Below are positions 17,201 through 24,654 of a stretch of DNA of 64,000 nucleotides, in pieces; position 1 is the stretch's first letter, and each line of letters begins with the position of its first letter. A program made the position numbers and the translations under genes. The notes below the pieces were generated by a model that was given only the letters and a program-made list of their open reading frames with translations, was not told where the DNA came from and made no database searches. The stretch comes from an uncultured Spirochaetales bacterium (lineage in GTDB: Bacteria > Spirochaetota > Spirochaetia > Sphaerochaetales > Sphaerochaetaceae). Location of the stretch: positions 124,001 through 188,000 of the forward strand of contig CALXKL010000004.1 of NCBI GenBank assembly GCA_944388965.1, in the 5' to 3' direction.

Positions 17201-17769
17201 TCATAGGAAATCTCCTCGACCTTCTGGTACTCGTGGCTGGTCCTGAATCCGTCGAAGAAGTTGAGGAACGGAACCTGTGCCTCGAGAGTGGACAGATGGG
17301 CGACGAGAGCCATGTCCATCGTCTCCTGGATGGAGGAGGCGCATGTCATCGCGAAGCCGGTCTGGCGGCATGCCATGACGTCGGAGTGGTCACCGAAGAT
17401 CGAAAGGGACTGTGCGGCGATCGAACGTGCGGAAACATGGAAGACACAGGGCAGCATCTCGCCTGCGATCTTGAACATGTTCGGGATCATCAGCAGAAGA
17501 CCCTGGGATGCCGTGAACGTGGTCGTCATGGCACCTGCCACGAGTGCACCGTGGACGGCGCCTGCGGCACCTGCCTCGCTCTGCATCTCCATCACGTCGA
17601 CCTGTCTGCCCCAGAGGTTCTCCCTACCCATGGAAGCCCACTGCTCAGAGTACTCTGCCATCGGGGAGGAGGGAGTGATGGGGTAGATGGCGGCCACATC
17701 GCTGAATGCATAAGCTATATGCGCAGCAGCGGTGTTGCCATCGATTGTCACATACTTTTTAGTAGCCAT
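14227..17769 (-). CDS. nifJ: Pyruvate:ferredoxin (flavodoxin) oxidoreductase
   Basis: A 1180-residue single-chain enzyme that converts pyruvate and CoA to acetyl-CoA, CO2 and reduced ferredoxin. Domains in order are the pyruvate-binding N-terminus (AYAFSDVAAIYPITPSSPMA), the gamma region, two [4Fe-4S] sites (CIQCNQCVQSCPHA and CQGCGVCVEACPAKEKALEM), and the TPP domain with CAGCGETPYVKML, ANATGCSSIYSG and GGDGWAYDIGYGG. Length matches the family. I place the start at ATG 17769 (MATKKYVTIDGN) because GGAG lies 8 nt upstream and homologues begin there; an upstream in-frame ATG at 17817 is less likely. It is monocistronic with its own promoter and terminator. The enzyme is central to anaerobic fermentation. 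The gene name does not imply nitrogen fixation. Confidence 0.97.
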   Translation of the reverse strand: MATKKYVTIDGNTAAAHIAYAFSDVAAIYPITPSSPMAEYSEQWASMGRENLWGRQVDVMEMQSEAGAAGAVHGALVAGAMTTTFTASQGLLLMIPNMFKIAGEMLPCVFHVSARSIAAQSLSIFGDHSDVMACRQTGFAMTCASSIQETMDMALVAHLSTLEAQVPFLNFFDGFRTSHEYQKVEEISYDDIRTLVDEKLVKRFRDRAQKPEKPQIHVASQNEDVYFQGRESSNKYYDEVPAIVQKYMDKVAALTGRQYHLFDYVGAADATDVVVVMGSGADTFEWAVDYINQHGGKVGVLKVRLYRPFSASAFVSAIPASVKRIAVMDRTKEPGSLGEPLFLDVVAALNDQGRTGIKVIGGRYGLSSKDFTPSHAKAVYDFLASKDAFHGFTVGINDDVTHKSIPVNDIIDVTPKGVVSCMFYGLGSDGTVGANKNSIKIIGDNTNMNAQAYFAYDSKKSGGITISHLRFGEGNLDMPWLIDHADFVACHNPAYIGRYAMLDTLKEGGVFLLNSAIPSDVVFEHLPRHDQEIIINRKIRFYNINALAIAQKAGLGTRINTVMQAAFFKICGVLPEDEAIDLIKKYVKKTFLKKGEDVVNKNWAAIDGASEALVEVKIPATITKSLEPKKLIPDDASDFAKHNIEPIMHLKGNDIPVSCMSFDGTLPSGTAKLEKRGVAAFVPHWDSSKCIQCNQCVQSCPHAAIRAKQITPADMEKAPETFKAIKSNTKNDRDLLFKIQVYTEDCQGCGVCVEACPAKEKALEMVDVEKERAAGEVQNAEFFESLTYDNLDGLNMNTVKGLQFKQPLFEFSGACAGCGETPYVKMLSQICGERAVIANATGCSSIYSGTYPTIPYTKRADGRGPAWGNSLFEDNAEYGLGMRLAIDSNRGLLKAKCDALMAKGCSAELKAAIEKCYGLWDDMSEASITAQNELQAVLAKEKACDAESQALLDKIVELQDYFAEKNVLIIGGDGWAYDIGYGGVDHVLASGKNVTILVLDTEVYSNTGGQASKSTPISAVAKFANSGKKLGKKNMGFMCMSYGYVYVASCALGYNRLQAQKCLQEAVAYKGPSIVFCYAPCINHGINMRYSQVEAKKAVEAGYWPLYRFNPEAEQGKKFTWETKPATSDYVDFIKGEVRYSSLYKTNPAHADELFAKAAADAKERLAFYEKTGAVMGEIL

Positions 17770-17836
17770 CGTTTTCTCCATACGCGTTTGGATTTCTTGT
17801 TTCGGCCGAAAAGCCATTTCATATAATAACCCCAGT

Positions 17837-17869
17837 ATTATATGCTTTCAAGATTCCAATAATGGAATC
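17837..17869 (-). promoter_or_regulatory. nifJ promoter with dyad at the -35 region
   Basis: A minus-strand TATAAT (17842-17837) is preceded by a perfect inverted repeat GATTCCA-ATAA-TGGAATC (17852-17869) lying over the -35 position. The position suggests a repressor or activator site. The regulator is unknown, and the sequence is not the Rex consensus. Confidence 0.5.
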
Positions 17870-17907
17870 CTGTTTCAAAAATGTGGAAAAGATGAGGAAG
17901 AACCGGC

Positions 17908-18432
17908 CTAGAACACCATGTCCGGATCGACGGTCCTGTCATACGCAAGGCGCTCTATGCCCTCCAGGACGACGATGCCGCAGTACTCGTATCCCGCATT
18001 GGACAGGGCATGCTGCATCCGCAGGTTCTCCTTTCCGGTGTTCACCCGAAGATAGCCGGAGCCGCACTCGAGACAATGCCGGTCGATCGAGGAGAACATC
18101 AGCCTCGACAGACCCCGCCCTGCATATGCGCTCGAGAACGATATGCGGCGGATGACGATGTAAGGTTCATCGCGGTGCCAGGCACCTCTTATGTCAGGGT
18201 ATGCCGGCTCTCCGTCCGGATCCAGACAGACGTATCCGGCCTCCTGTCCGTCGATCATCAGCAGATGGCCGATGCCCTTTGCGATGTCGGACCTGACATC
18301 GCAGATGGCGGGATAGCCGTCGCTCCACTGCACGAAGCCCTGGCTGCGCTGGAATGCCCTGCCCTCCTCGAGGATGCGCATGCATATCGCCTCGTCCTCA
18401 ACCCCCGCTCTCCTGAGATACGCATTTTCCAT
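17908..18432 (-). CDS. GNAT-family N-acetyltransferase
   Basis: A 174-residue acetyltransferase with GNAT landmarks. EDEAICMRILEEGRAFQRSQ is at the start. The core acetyl-CoA-binding strand-loop is IVIRRISFSSAYAGRGLSRL (about residues 92-111), containing the R/Q-x-x-G-x-G/A-like pyrophosphate loop AGRGLS. It ends with GYEYCGIVVLEG. The substrate is unknown. A TAGAGT -10 box ends 7 nt before ATG 18432 with no Shine-Dalgarno, so the message may be leaderless. It is divergent from the nitroreductase gene. Confidence 0.85.
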   Translation of the reverse strand: MENAYLRRAGVEDEAICMRILEEGRAFQRSQGFVQWSDGYPAICDVRSDIAKGIGHLLMIDGQEAGYVCLDPDGEPAYPDIRGAWHRDEPYIVIRRISFSSAYAGRGLSRLMFSSIDRHCLECGSGYLRVNTGKENLRMQHALSNAGYEYCGIVVLEGIERLAYDRTVDPDMVF

Positions 18433-18522
18433 GCATTCGACTCTAGCACTTCAATGTGCGGCAGTGGAAGAGAATAAATGAACAAGATAGAATCAAATGC
18501 AATGAAGTTGAAAGGAGCCGAC

Positions 18523-19296
18523 ATGTTTGACGATGTGATAATGAAGCGCAGAAGCTACCGTACATTCGACCCGCGCCCCGTGGAGAAGGACGTGGAGGAC
18601 AGGCTGTTGACGATGACGCTCAGGGCCCCCAGCGGAGGCAACATGCAGGTGTGGTCCATGATCAGGGTCACGGACCCGGCGAAGAAGGAGGTCCTTTCCA
18701 GGACATGCGACAACCAGGCATTCATCGCGAAGGCGCCTCTGGTGTATCTCTTCCTGGTGGACTGCCACAAATGGCTCGAATACTTCCGCTTCTCCGACAG
18801 CGAGGCCAAGACGGGAAAGCCGATGCGCAAGCCGGGCATCGGGGACTTCCACCTCGGGATGCAGGATGCGATGGCGGCTGCGCAGACGTGCGTCCTCGCG
18901 GCGGAGGCGCTTGGTCTGCGCTCATGCTACATCGGAGACATCATCGAGAACTACGAGACGGTCAGGGACACGTTCCATCTGCCGACATACGCGGTCCCGG
19001 CATGTCTGCTGGTGCTGGGCTATCCGAAGGAGGAGATAAGGGCGCCCCTCCTGCCCCGGCCCGAGAACGATGACTTCTACTTCACGGACGACTACCCGGA
19101 ACTGACCAAGGAACGCCTGGGCGCAATGTACCGCAACCAGGAGGAGTTCAGCCGCGAGAGAAAGACCCTTCCGCTTGACAACACGGGCACATACGCCGAC
19201 GGCTACTACAACAGGAAGTACACCTCAGACTTCATGAAGGAGATGAACAGGAGCACGAAGATCTTCCTCGCACCCTGGTTCGACGACGGTCAGTAA
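18523..19296 (+). CDS. Nitroreductase-family flavoprotein
   Basis: A 257-residue FMN-dependent NAD(P)H oxidoreductase. The FMN-binding N-terminus is MKRRSYRTFDPRPVEKD, then APSGGNMQVW (here RAPSGGNMQVWSMIRV). GLRSCYIGDI and PACLLVLGYPKEE match the nfsA/frp-like fold. Physiological substrates of the family vary (nitro compounds, quinones, flavins). ATG 18523 is preferred over an upstream ATG at 18478, since AAAGGAG lies 7 nt before it. The 3' end overlaps the convergent glutamate dehydrogenase gene by 7 nt. Confidence 0.87.
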   Translation: MFDDVIMKRRSYRTFDPRPVEKDVEDRLLTMTLRAPSGGNMQVWSMIRVTDPAKKEVLSRTCDNQAFIAKAPLVYLFLVDCHKWLEYFRFSDSEAKTGKPMRKPGIGDFHLGMQDAMAAAQTCVLAAEALGLRSCYIGDIIENYETVRDTFHLPTYAVPACLLVLGYPKEEIRAPLLPRPENDDFYFTDDYPELTKERLGAMYRNQEEFSRERKTLPLDNTGTYADGYYNRKYTSDFMKEMNRSTKIFLAPWFDDGQ

Positions 19297-20627
19297 CCCT
19301 GCTGGCACATCGCGTCGGCGACCTTGCGGAAGCCGGCGATGTTCGCGCCCTTGACGTAGTTCAGGTATCCGTCATCCTCGAGTCCGTCCTTGACGCAGGC
19401 TTCATGGATCCGGTTCATTATGTGCTTCAGTCTGGCATCGACCTCCTCGCGGGTCCAGTACAGGTGCTGGGCGTTCTGGCTCATCTCCAGGCCGGACACC
19501 GCTACGCCTCCGGCGTTGGCGGCCTTGCCGGGAGCCAGGCTGACGCGCTTGTCGATCAGATACGAGGCGGCATCTGCACACACACCCATGTTCGACGTCT
19601 CGACGACGTATCGGCATCCGTTCGACACCAGGGACTTCGCATCCTCGAGCGAGAGCTCGTTCTGGATCGCACAGGGGAATGCCATGTCCACAGGCACCTC
19701 CCAGGGCTTTCTGCCCGGGACGAACTGCGCCTTGAAGCGGTCGGCATACGGTTTGACGACATCGTTGTTGCTCGCCCTGAGCTGCAGCATGAAGGCGGCC
19801 TTCTCCGGCGTGCTTATGCCATCCTCGTCCAGGATGTATCCATCGGGTCCGGAGATGGTGACGACCTTGGCACCAAGTTCCGTCGCCTTCAGGACGGCGC
19901 CCCATGCCACGTTGCCGAATCCGGATATCGCGATCCTCTTGCCCTTTATGGAATCCCCGGCATGGGAGAGCATCTCGGAGGCGAAGTACATGGTTCCGAA
20001 GCCCGTTGCCTCCGGCCGTACCAGCGAACCGCCCCAGCCCAGGCCCTTGCCTGTGAGCACTCCGGTGTTCTCTCCTCTTATCCTCTTGTACTGGCCATAC
20101 AGATAGCCTATCTCGCGTGCTCCAACGCCGATGTCGCCGGCAGGCACGTCGGTGTCGGGACCGAGGTATTTCTGCAGCTCGGTCATGAATGAGCGGCAGA
20201 AGCGCAGTATCTCGGCATCGCTTCTGCCTCTTGTGGAGAAGTCGCTTCCCCCCTTGCCTCCTCCCATCGGGAGGCTGGTGAGAGCATTCTTGAATATCTG
20301 TTCGAAGCCGAGGAACTTCAGAGAGCCCAGAGTGACCGAGGAATGGAAGCGCAGTCCGCCCTTGTAGGGACCGAGCGCGTTGTTGAACTGGACCCTGTAG
20401 CCCCTGTTGACCTGTATGTCGCCGTTGTCGTCCTCCCATTCCACCTTGAACGAGACGACGCGGTCCGGTTCCGTGATTCGCTCGAGTATCCTGTTGTGGA
20501 CATACTGTGGGTTGTCGTTCACCACGTCGATGACGTTCTCGACGACCTCTCTTACCGCCTGGATGAACTCATCCTGGGCAGGGTTCCTTCTCTGAAGATC
20601 CGCCATGAAGCTGTCGACATCGTACAT
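19290..20627 (-). CDS. gdhA: Glutamate dehydrogenase (NADP-type, hexameric)
   Basis: A 445-residue enzyme that interconverts 2-oxoglutarate plus ammonia and glutamate. Family signatures are PYKGGLRFHSSVTLGSLKFL with the substrate-binding region, LPMGGGKGGSDF with the catalytic Lys, and a Rossmann segment ISGFGNVAWGAV. Length equals the bacterial NADP-dependent class. The start ATG 20627 has AAGGAG 11 nt upstream. An open frame extends further upstream through AT-rich sequence but looks non-coding. A TTGACA-N17-TTAAGC promoter lies at 20680-20652. It links carbon flow to ammonia assimilation. Confidence 0.97.
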   Translation of the reverse strand: MYDVDSFMADLQRRNPAQDEFIQAVREVVENVIDVVNDNPQYVHNRILERITEPDRVVSFKVEWEDDNGDIQVNRGYRVQFNNALGPYKGGLRFHSSVTLGSLKFLGFEQIFKNALTSLPMGGGKGGSDFSTRGRSDAEILRFCRSFMTELQKYLGPDTDVPAGDIGVGAREIGYLYGQYKRIRGENTGVLTGKGLGWGGSLVRPEATGFGTMYFASEMLSHAGDSIKGKRIAISGFGNVAWGAVLKATELGAKVVTISGPDGYILDEDGISTPEKAAFMLQLRASNNDVVKPYADRFKAQFVPGRKPWEVPVDMAFPCAIQNELSLEDAKSLVSNGCRYVVETSNMGVCADAASYLIDKRVSLAPGKAANAGGVAVSGLEMSQNAQHLYWTREEVDARLKHIMNRIHEACVKDGLEDDGYLNYVKGANIAGFRKVADAMCQQGY

Positions 20628-20651
20628 ACTCAACATCTCCTTGCACTGAAA

Positions 20652-20680
20652 GCTTAAGTCCCGTTTCAAGAAGCTGTCAA
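20652..20680 (-). promoter_or_regulatory. Probable gdhA promoter
   Basis: Minus strand: consensus TTGACA (20680-20675), a 17-bp spacer, then TTAAGC (20657-20652), 24 nt before the gdhA start. The -35 is perfect and the -10 weak. Confidence 0.5.
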
Positions 20681-20920
20681 CACAAATTGAGGCAATACTA
20701 AAGAAATAAAATGAAAACATCATGATTACAGCAAAATACATAGCTGAATTTGATGATATACAACAAATGAAAGAGCCAATAAAGGTGAATGGCTCTTCCA
20801 TAGATGACGCTTCTGCATCAAACTCATAAAAGTCAAATTCCTTAGGCGAATTCAGCCTCTGACACACGGTTTCACATTAGGCGGACAAAGCAGGCGTTCA
20901 TCTTCTTTGGAGAAAGGAAA
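20681..20920. other. AT-rich non-coding gap between gdhA and the MFS gene
   Basis: No gene was seen. The stretch is much AT-richer than its surroundings. It contains an imperfect hairpin AAGAGCCA...TGGCTCTT (about 20770-20796) with no T-run on either strand. A reading frame continuous with gdhA crosses it, but its composition and residue content (runs of aromatic and Ile codons) do not look coding. Confidence 0.5.
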
Positions 20921-20959
20921 GGGGGCCATGACGAAAGAACATCTTTCTTCACAGCCCCC
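20921..20959 (-). terminator. Terminator of the MFS/TrpA-like operon
   Basis: A long hairpin (GGGGGC...GCCCCC ends with a mostly paired GAAGAAAGA/TCTTTC interior) follows the MFS gene by about 43 bp on the minus strand. It runs into TTTCCTTTCTCC. It marks the downstream end of the 17-gene cluster. Confidence 0.75.
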
Positions 20960-21002
20960 AGCATCACAATTGGCGGAAATGGGGTTTTTCAGCTCAATGG
21001 AA

Positions 21003-22241
21003 TCACATTTCGACTTCCTTGGCGGACATCCTCTGGGCATAGAGAATGAGGAAGAGAATCAAAAGTATCACAGCCGAATACAGCAACCAGGCGACACGAT
21101 AGGTCCCCATGACATCGAAGACCAGTCCGGAGAACGGAACCCCCAGAGCCATACCTACGAAATACATGACCTGCTCGTTGCTGTAGATGATGCCATATTC
21201 CTTGTCACCCATCAGGCGGTTGATGACCGTAGGATACACACCGGTCTGGATTCCTGCACACAGGCCCATGATGACAGCATATGCCAGGGCCATCGGGGCT
21301 GAAGAGATGAAGAGAAGGACAATCTCGGCAATGAAGAACATCAGGAATATTATTATGTTCGTCCGACGGAATCCCGCCTTCTCATATACAAGACCAAGCC
21401 CTATCTTTCCTATGGTGTCGAAGAACATTATCGTCGAGTATGCTATCGATGCGAAGTCGGAGGAGAATCCGATATCGCACAGATATGCGATGACATGATT
21501 CTGAGTCCCCATGAACACGAATCCGGTAAGGAACATCGCGATGCCGACACACCAGAACGTCCTGGTCCTGAGCGCCTGGTTCCGCGTTATGCCACGCTCA
21601 GAAACAGGCGTGTCCCCGGATGCGGTCTCTTTTGCGCCGAACTGGCTCTGCCCCACATCGGAAGGATATACCTTGATCAGGAAGATCACCGGAATGAACA
21701 CCAGAACCATATAGATGAAGGCAATGATCCTGAAGGCGTTGTTCCAGCTCGAGTTCTCTATGATGCTGTTCGCAAGAGGAACCACGAACATCGCCGATAT
21801 CCCGGATCCGGCGAACGCGATGCTTGTCGCAAGCGCCCTTCTCTCGAGGAACCAGTTCGCCATGAGCATGGCGATGGGAACGGAGTTCAGAAAACCGGAG
21901 AAGATTCCGTTCAGAGCGGAGAACAGATAGAAGTGCCATACCTCGCTTACAAGCGAGTAGCAGAATATGGCGATCGTCGTCATCACTGCACCGGCATACA
22001 GCAGGAGCTTGAAGCTGTACTTTCTGAACCACTTGCCGATGAACGGAAGCATTACCATCGTCATGATGTGGCTGAACGTCGAGTAGAACGAGAAAGCCGC
22101 CCTCGATATGTCCAGAGACTCGCACATCGGAATCAGGAAGACGCTCATCGAATAGTTCGGGATGCCGAGGCCAAGCCGGAGCATCACGCATCCGGCTACG
22201 ACGACCCACCCATAGAAGAATCCGCTTCTCTTCGTCTGCAT
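21003..22241 (-). CDS. MFS transporter, OFA (oxalate/formate antiporter)-like
   Basis: A 412-residue 12-helix major facilitator. The N-terminus FFYGWVVVAGCVMLRLGLG and the later GIFSGFLNSVPIAMLMANWF and GLCAGIQTGVYPTVINRLMG resemble the oxalate:formate/monocarboxylate (OFA) subfamily. A hydrophilic central loop (~195-215) separates the halves. It is the last gene of the TrpA-like operon, 10 bp after the preceding stop. In this context it may export an acid end product or import an acidic substrate of the pathway (inference). Confidence 0.87.
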   Translation of the reverse strand: MQTKRSGFFYGWVVVAGCVMLRLGLGIPNYSMSVFLIPMCESLDISRAAFSFYSTFSHIMTMVMLPFIGKWFRKYSFKLLLYAGAVMTTIAIFCYSLVSEVWHFYLFSALNGIFSGFLNSVPIAMLMANWFLERRALATSIAFAGSGISAMFVVPLANSIIENSSWNNAFRIIAFIYMVLVFIPVIFLIKVYPSDVGQSQFGAKETASGDTPVSERGITRNQALRTRTFWCVGIAMFLTGFVFMGTQNHVIAYLCDIGFSSDFASIAYSTIMFFDTIGKIGLGLVYEKAGFRRTNIIIFLMFFIAEIVLLFISSAPMALAYAVIMGLCAGIQTGVYPTVINRLMGDKEYGIIYSNEQVMYFVGMALGVPFSGLVFDVMGTYRVAWLLYSAVILLILFLILYAQRMSAKEVEM

Positions 22242-22251
22242 ACAAACCGAC

Positions 22252-22983
22252 CTATTTCACGGCACAGGCCTGAAGTTCCGCTAGCTTGGCCTTGAAGGCG
22301 GCCTCGTCATCCCAGAGCCTCATCAGGACATTACCGACGATGACACCGTCAGCCCCACCTTCCTTCGCGGCTTCAAGGTCTGCAGCACTCTTCATGTCGG
22401 CAATTGCGAAGATCGGAGCCGTGACACCCTGGCAACGGATGTAGTCTATCCTCTGTTTCCAGGTTTCGAAACCTCGGTTCGGCGCCTCGGTCTTCCGTCT
22501 GGTGCGCAAAGTCACTATGTTGTTGAGACCCTTGACCCGGTCTATGTGATCCTGAGGCATGTAATAGCCGATGCCTTCGACGGTGTATAGGCCATGCGAC
22601 CTCATATAGGCCGTATATGCATCCCGATCGTCATTGCCGGCAAGCCGGACGGAATACATTCCAAGCTCATTGCAGAAATCCGTGAACCTCTCGATTCCGA
22701 TCTCGTCGATCACGTCCTTGTATACGACTATGCTCAGCTGAATGTCTGGATATCGCTTCCTGAGCTGTCTGAACGCGTCCATGTAGTAGTCATAAGACGG
22801 ATGGGCAGCAAGTGCATCCGCCATGCATTTCTTGATGAAGTCGGTCTCTCCATACGGATCATGCGAGGGCATGTCGATCTGGAAACTGTCTGCACCTCCT
22901 GCAATATACTTCTCGACCATGTCCATGGACCTGTCGACCGTAGGACATGCCAAACTGATGTAGTAAATCACTCTGAAAGACAT
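22252..22983 (-). CDS. TrpA-like TIM-barrel protein (paralogue 1)
   Basis: A 243-residue protein resembling the tryptophan synthase alpha chain. The N-terminus is VIYYISLACPTVDRSMDMVE and the C-terminal phosphate loop is GGADGVIVGNVLMRLWDDEA. The TrpA catalytic Glu segment (LELGIPF) is replaced by FQIDMPSHDPYGETDFIKK, so Gln stands where Glu49 would be and the Asp60 region is changed. No trpB or other tryptophan genes are nearby. The start ATG 22983 has AAAGGAGGAGG directly upstream. It is one of three consecutive paralogues (22.2-24.5 kb). A phosphorylated-substrate lyase or aldolase is plausible, but the reaction is unknown. Confidence 0.8.
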   Translation of the reverse strand: MSFRVIYYISLACPTVDRSMDMVEKYIAGGADSFQIDMPSHDPYGETDFIKKCMADALAAHPSYDYYMDAFRQLRKRYPDIQLSIVVYKDVIDEIGIERFTDFCNELGMYSVRLAGNDDRDAYTAYMRSHGLYTVEGIGYYMPQDHIDRVKGLNNIVTLRTRRKTEAPNRGFETWKQRIDYIRCQGVTAPIFAIADMKSAADLEAAKEGGADGVIVGNVLMRLWDDEAAFKAKLAELQACAVK

Positions 22984-23000
22984 TTTTCCTCCTCCTTTTT

Positions 23001-23738
23001 TCATTCGACTATCGTGCTCTGCATCTCGGCAAGCAGCTTCCACAAAGCCGGTTCATCGTTCCAGAGATTCATCAGGACGTTGCCGACATAGACACCATCT
23101 GCACCACCTTCGCGCGCAACGACCAGATCATCTGCAGTCTTCATATCCGCCGTGGCGAATATGCGTGCCGTGACACCCTTGTCCCGAACGTACGCAATAC
23201 GGTCCTTCCAAGTCTCCAGACCACGATTGGGTGCCTCGGTCTTGCGCCGGGTCCTCATATGGATGATTCCCGTCGCCGTCCTGCACCTCTCGATGTCCTC
23301 TTCAGGCATGAAATAGTTGATGGTATCGGATACGGGCAGACCTCTCTCCTTCAGGCACTCGACGTAATCAGGAAACACCTCTGTACCTGCGATACGCACC
23401 GTGAAGGCATCGATCTCCTTGCAGAAATCCGCAAACTTCTCCTTTCCGATTTTCGCCACTACATCAGGGTAGACGACGACATGAATCTCAAGATCCTTAT
23501 GCTTATCGCGTATCGAGCGGATCTGATCCATATAGTAGTCATAGTTGCCGTTGTAGTCGGCGATGCATTTGGACATCATCGCCTTGACCATGTCCGTCTC
23601 TCCATATGGGTCCGCAGAGGGCATGTCGATCTGGATGCCACGAACTGCGGCATTGGCGACATACTGGTCCACCTTCTCGAGAGTCCGGTCGATCGTCGGA
23701 CATGCTAAAGTGAAATAATAGACGGGATAGAACTTCAT
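23001..23738 (-). CDS. TrpA-like TIM-barrel protein (paralogue 2)
   Basis: A 245-residue TrpA-fold protein. It is highly similar to paralogue 1: YYFTLACPTIDRTLEKVDQY, IQIDMPSADPYGETDMVKAM, RTRRKTEAPNRGLETWKDRI and GADGVYVGNVLMNLWNDEP. As in paralogue 1, the catalytic Glu of TrpA is Gln and the ADGP loop is YGET. ATG 23738 follows CTGGAGGTATT. It lies 17 bp upstream of paralogue 1 and 27 bp downstream of paralogue 3. Close sequence and tandem position show recent duplication, perhaps with heteromer formation or substrate diversification. Confidence 0.8.
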   Translation of the reverse strand: MKFYPVYYFTLACPTIDRTLEKVDQYVANAAVRGIQIDMPSADPYGETDMVKAMMSKCIADYNGNYDYYMDQIRSIRDKHKDLEIHVVVYPDVVAKIGKEKFADFCKEIDAFTVRIAGTEVFPDYVECLKERGLPVSDTINYFMPEEDIERCRTATGIIHMRTRRKTEAPNRGLETWKDRIAYVRDKGVTARIFATADMKTADDLVVAREGGADGVYVGNVLMNLWNDEPALWKLLAEMQSTIVE

Positions 23739-23765
23739 AATACCTCCAGTTCATTCATATTCGGT

Positions 23766-24512
23766 TCATTCCTTCCCAAAGCCGCCCTGCCCTCCGGCAC
23801 AGGCGACAAGAGAATCGAAAAACGGCCATAGCCGGGCCTCGTCATCCCAGAGATTCATCAGGGCATTGCCGATTATTGCGCCATCGGCCCCGGCATCGAT
23901 CACCTCCTGAAGCTTCTGTACTGACGATATGCCCTCCACCGCCAGAATCCTTCCTGTCACTCCTGCATTGCGGATGTATCTGATCTTGTCGGCGAAGGAT
24001 ACGCATCCATGAGGCATGACCTCTGCATGCTTCTTGTAATTCAGGTTGAATGTCCCTGCTGGAATACCGGCAGCACAGCGCAGGGATTCGTCAGACAGGT
24101 ATCTGTCTATTCTCCCGATGACGGCGATGCCGCTTTTCCTCAGAAAGTTCTCCAGATCGGGATCTCCTCCGGCGATCATGACAGTGTGGATACACGTCGC
24201 GAAGATGAAATCCACGAAATTCTCACGACCTATGGAATCAACGACATCAGGATACACGACCAGATTCGTATCAATCTGGGGATGCGCATGGCAGAAACCT
24301 GCCATAGCATCCATATAGACGCGGTAATCAGGCTCCTGTGCAAGGGCTTCCTGCATGAAGCCCTTGACAAGAGGGGTCTCGAATACAGGATTCCTGGATG
24401 GCATATCGAACTGTACAGACTTCATCCCATGATCGACATAAGCCTGCGCGTGTGCGACTGAGTTTTTCACGTCCGGAGAACAGAATGTGATATAGAACAC
24501 TATCGAAAATGC
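23766..24512 (-). CDS. TrpA-like TIM-barrel protein (paralogue 3)
   Basis: A 248-residue TrpA-fold protein, the most divergent of the tandem three: VFYITFCSPDVKNSVAHAQA, VQFDMPSRNPVFETPLVKGF and GADGAIIGNALMNLWDDEAR. The RTRRKTEAPNRG segment of the other two is changed to NLNYKKHAEVMPHGCVSF. Gln again replaces the TrpA catalytic Glu. It is the first gene of the TrpA-like/MFS transcription unit. ATG 24512 has AAAGGAG 8 nt upstream, and a strong TTGACA-N17-TATCCT promoter lies just before it. Confidence 0.78.
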   Translation of the reverse strand, partial: AFSIVFYITFCSPDVKNSVAHAQAYVDHGMKSVQFDMPSRNPVFETPLVKGFMQEALAQEPDYRVYMDAMAGFCHAHPQIDTNLVVYPDVVDSIGRENFVDFIFATCIHTVMIAGGDPDLENFLRKSGIAVIGRIDRYLSDESLRCAAGIPAGTFNLNYKKHAEVMPHGCVSFADKIRYIRNAGVTGRILAVEGISSVQKLQEVIDAGADGAIIGNALMNLWDDEARLWPFFDSLVACAGGQGGFGKE

Positions 24513-24536
24513 CATCTCGGAACTCCTTTCAAAAAC

Positions 24537-24565
24537 AGGATAAATGCGAGATGGCATATTGTCAA
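24537..24565 (-). promoter_or_regulatory. Promoter of the three-TrpA-like/MFS operon
   Basis: Minus strand: TTGACA (24565-24560), exactly 17 bp, TATCCT (24542-24537). An ATATTG-A-CAATAT dyad overlaps the -35. Upstream (24566-24654) is an extreme AT tract with the palindrome TTTTATAATTATAAAA (24581-24596), resembling an UP element or nucleoid-protein site. Confidence 0.7.
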
Positions 24566-24654
24566 TATTTTATATTTTATTTTTATAATTATAAAATTTA
24601 CGAACTTTAGATTTTGTATTGTTTACAAAAATCCTGTAGTATTTTTTCTAAAAC

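Noticed and set aside
14227-17769. Nitrogen-fixation island suggested by the nifJ name
   Set aside because: No other nif gene is present. The enzyme is the general fermentative pyruvate:ferredoxin oxidoreductase.
14320-17826. Very long plus-strand open frame opposite nifJ
   Set aside because: It mirrors nifJ in the antisense phase typical of GC-rich genes. It has no ribosome site and no recognisable domain.
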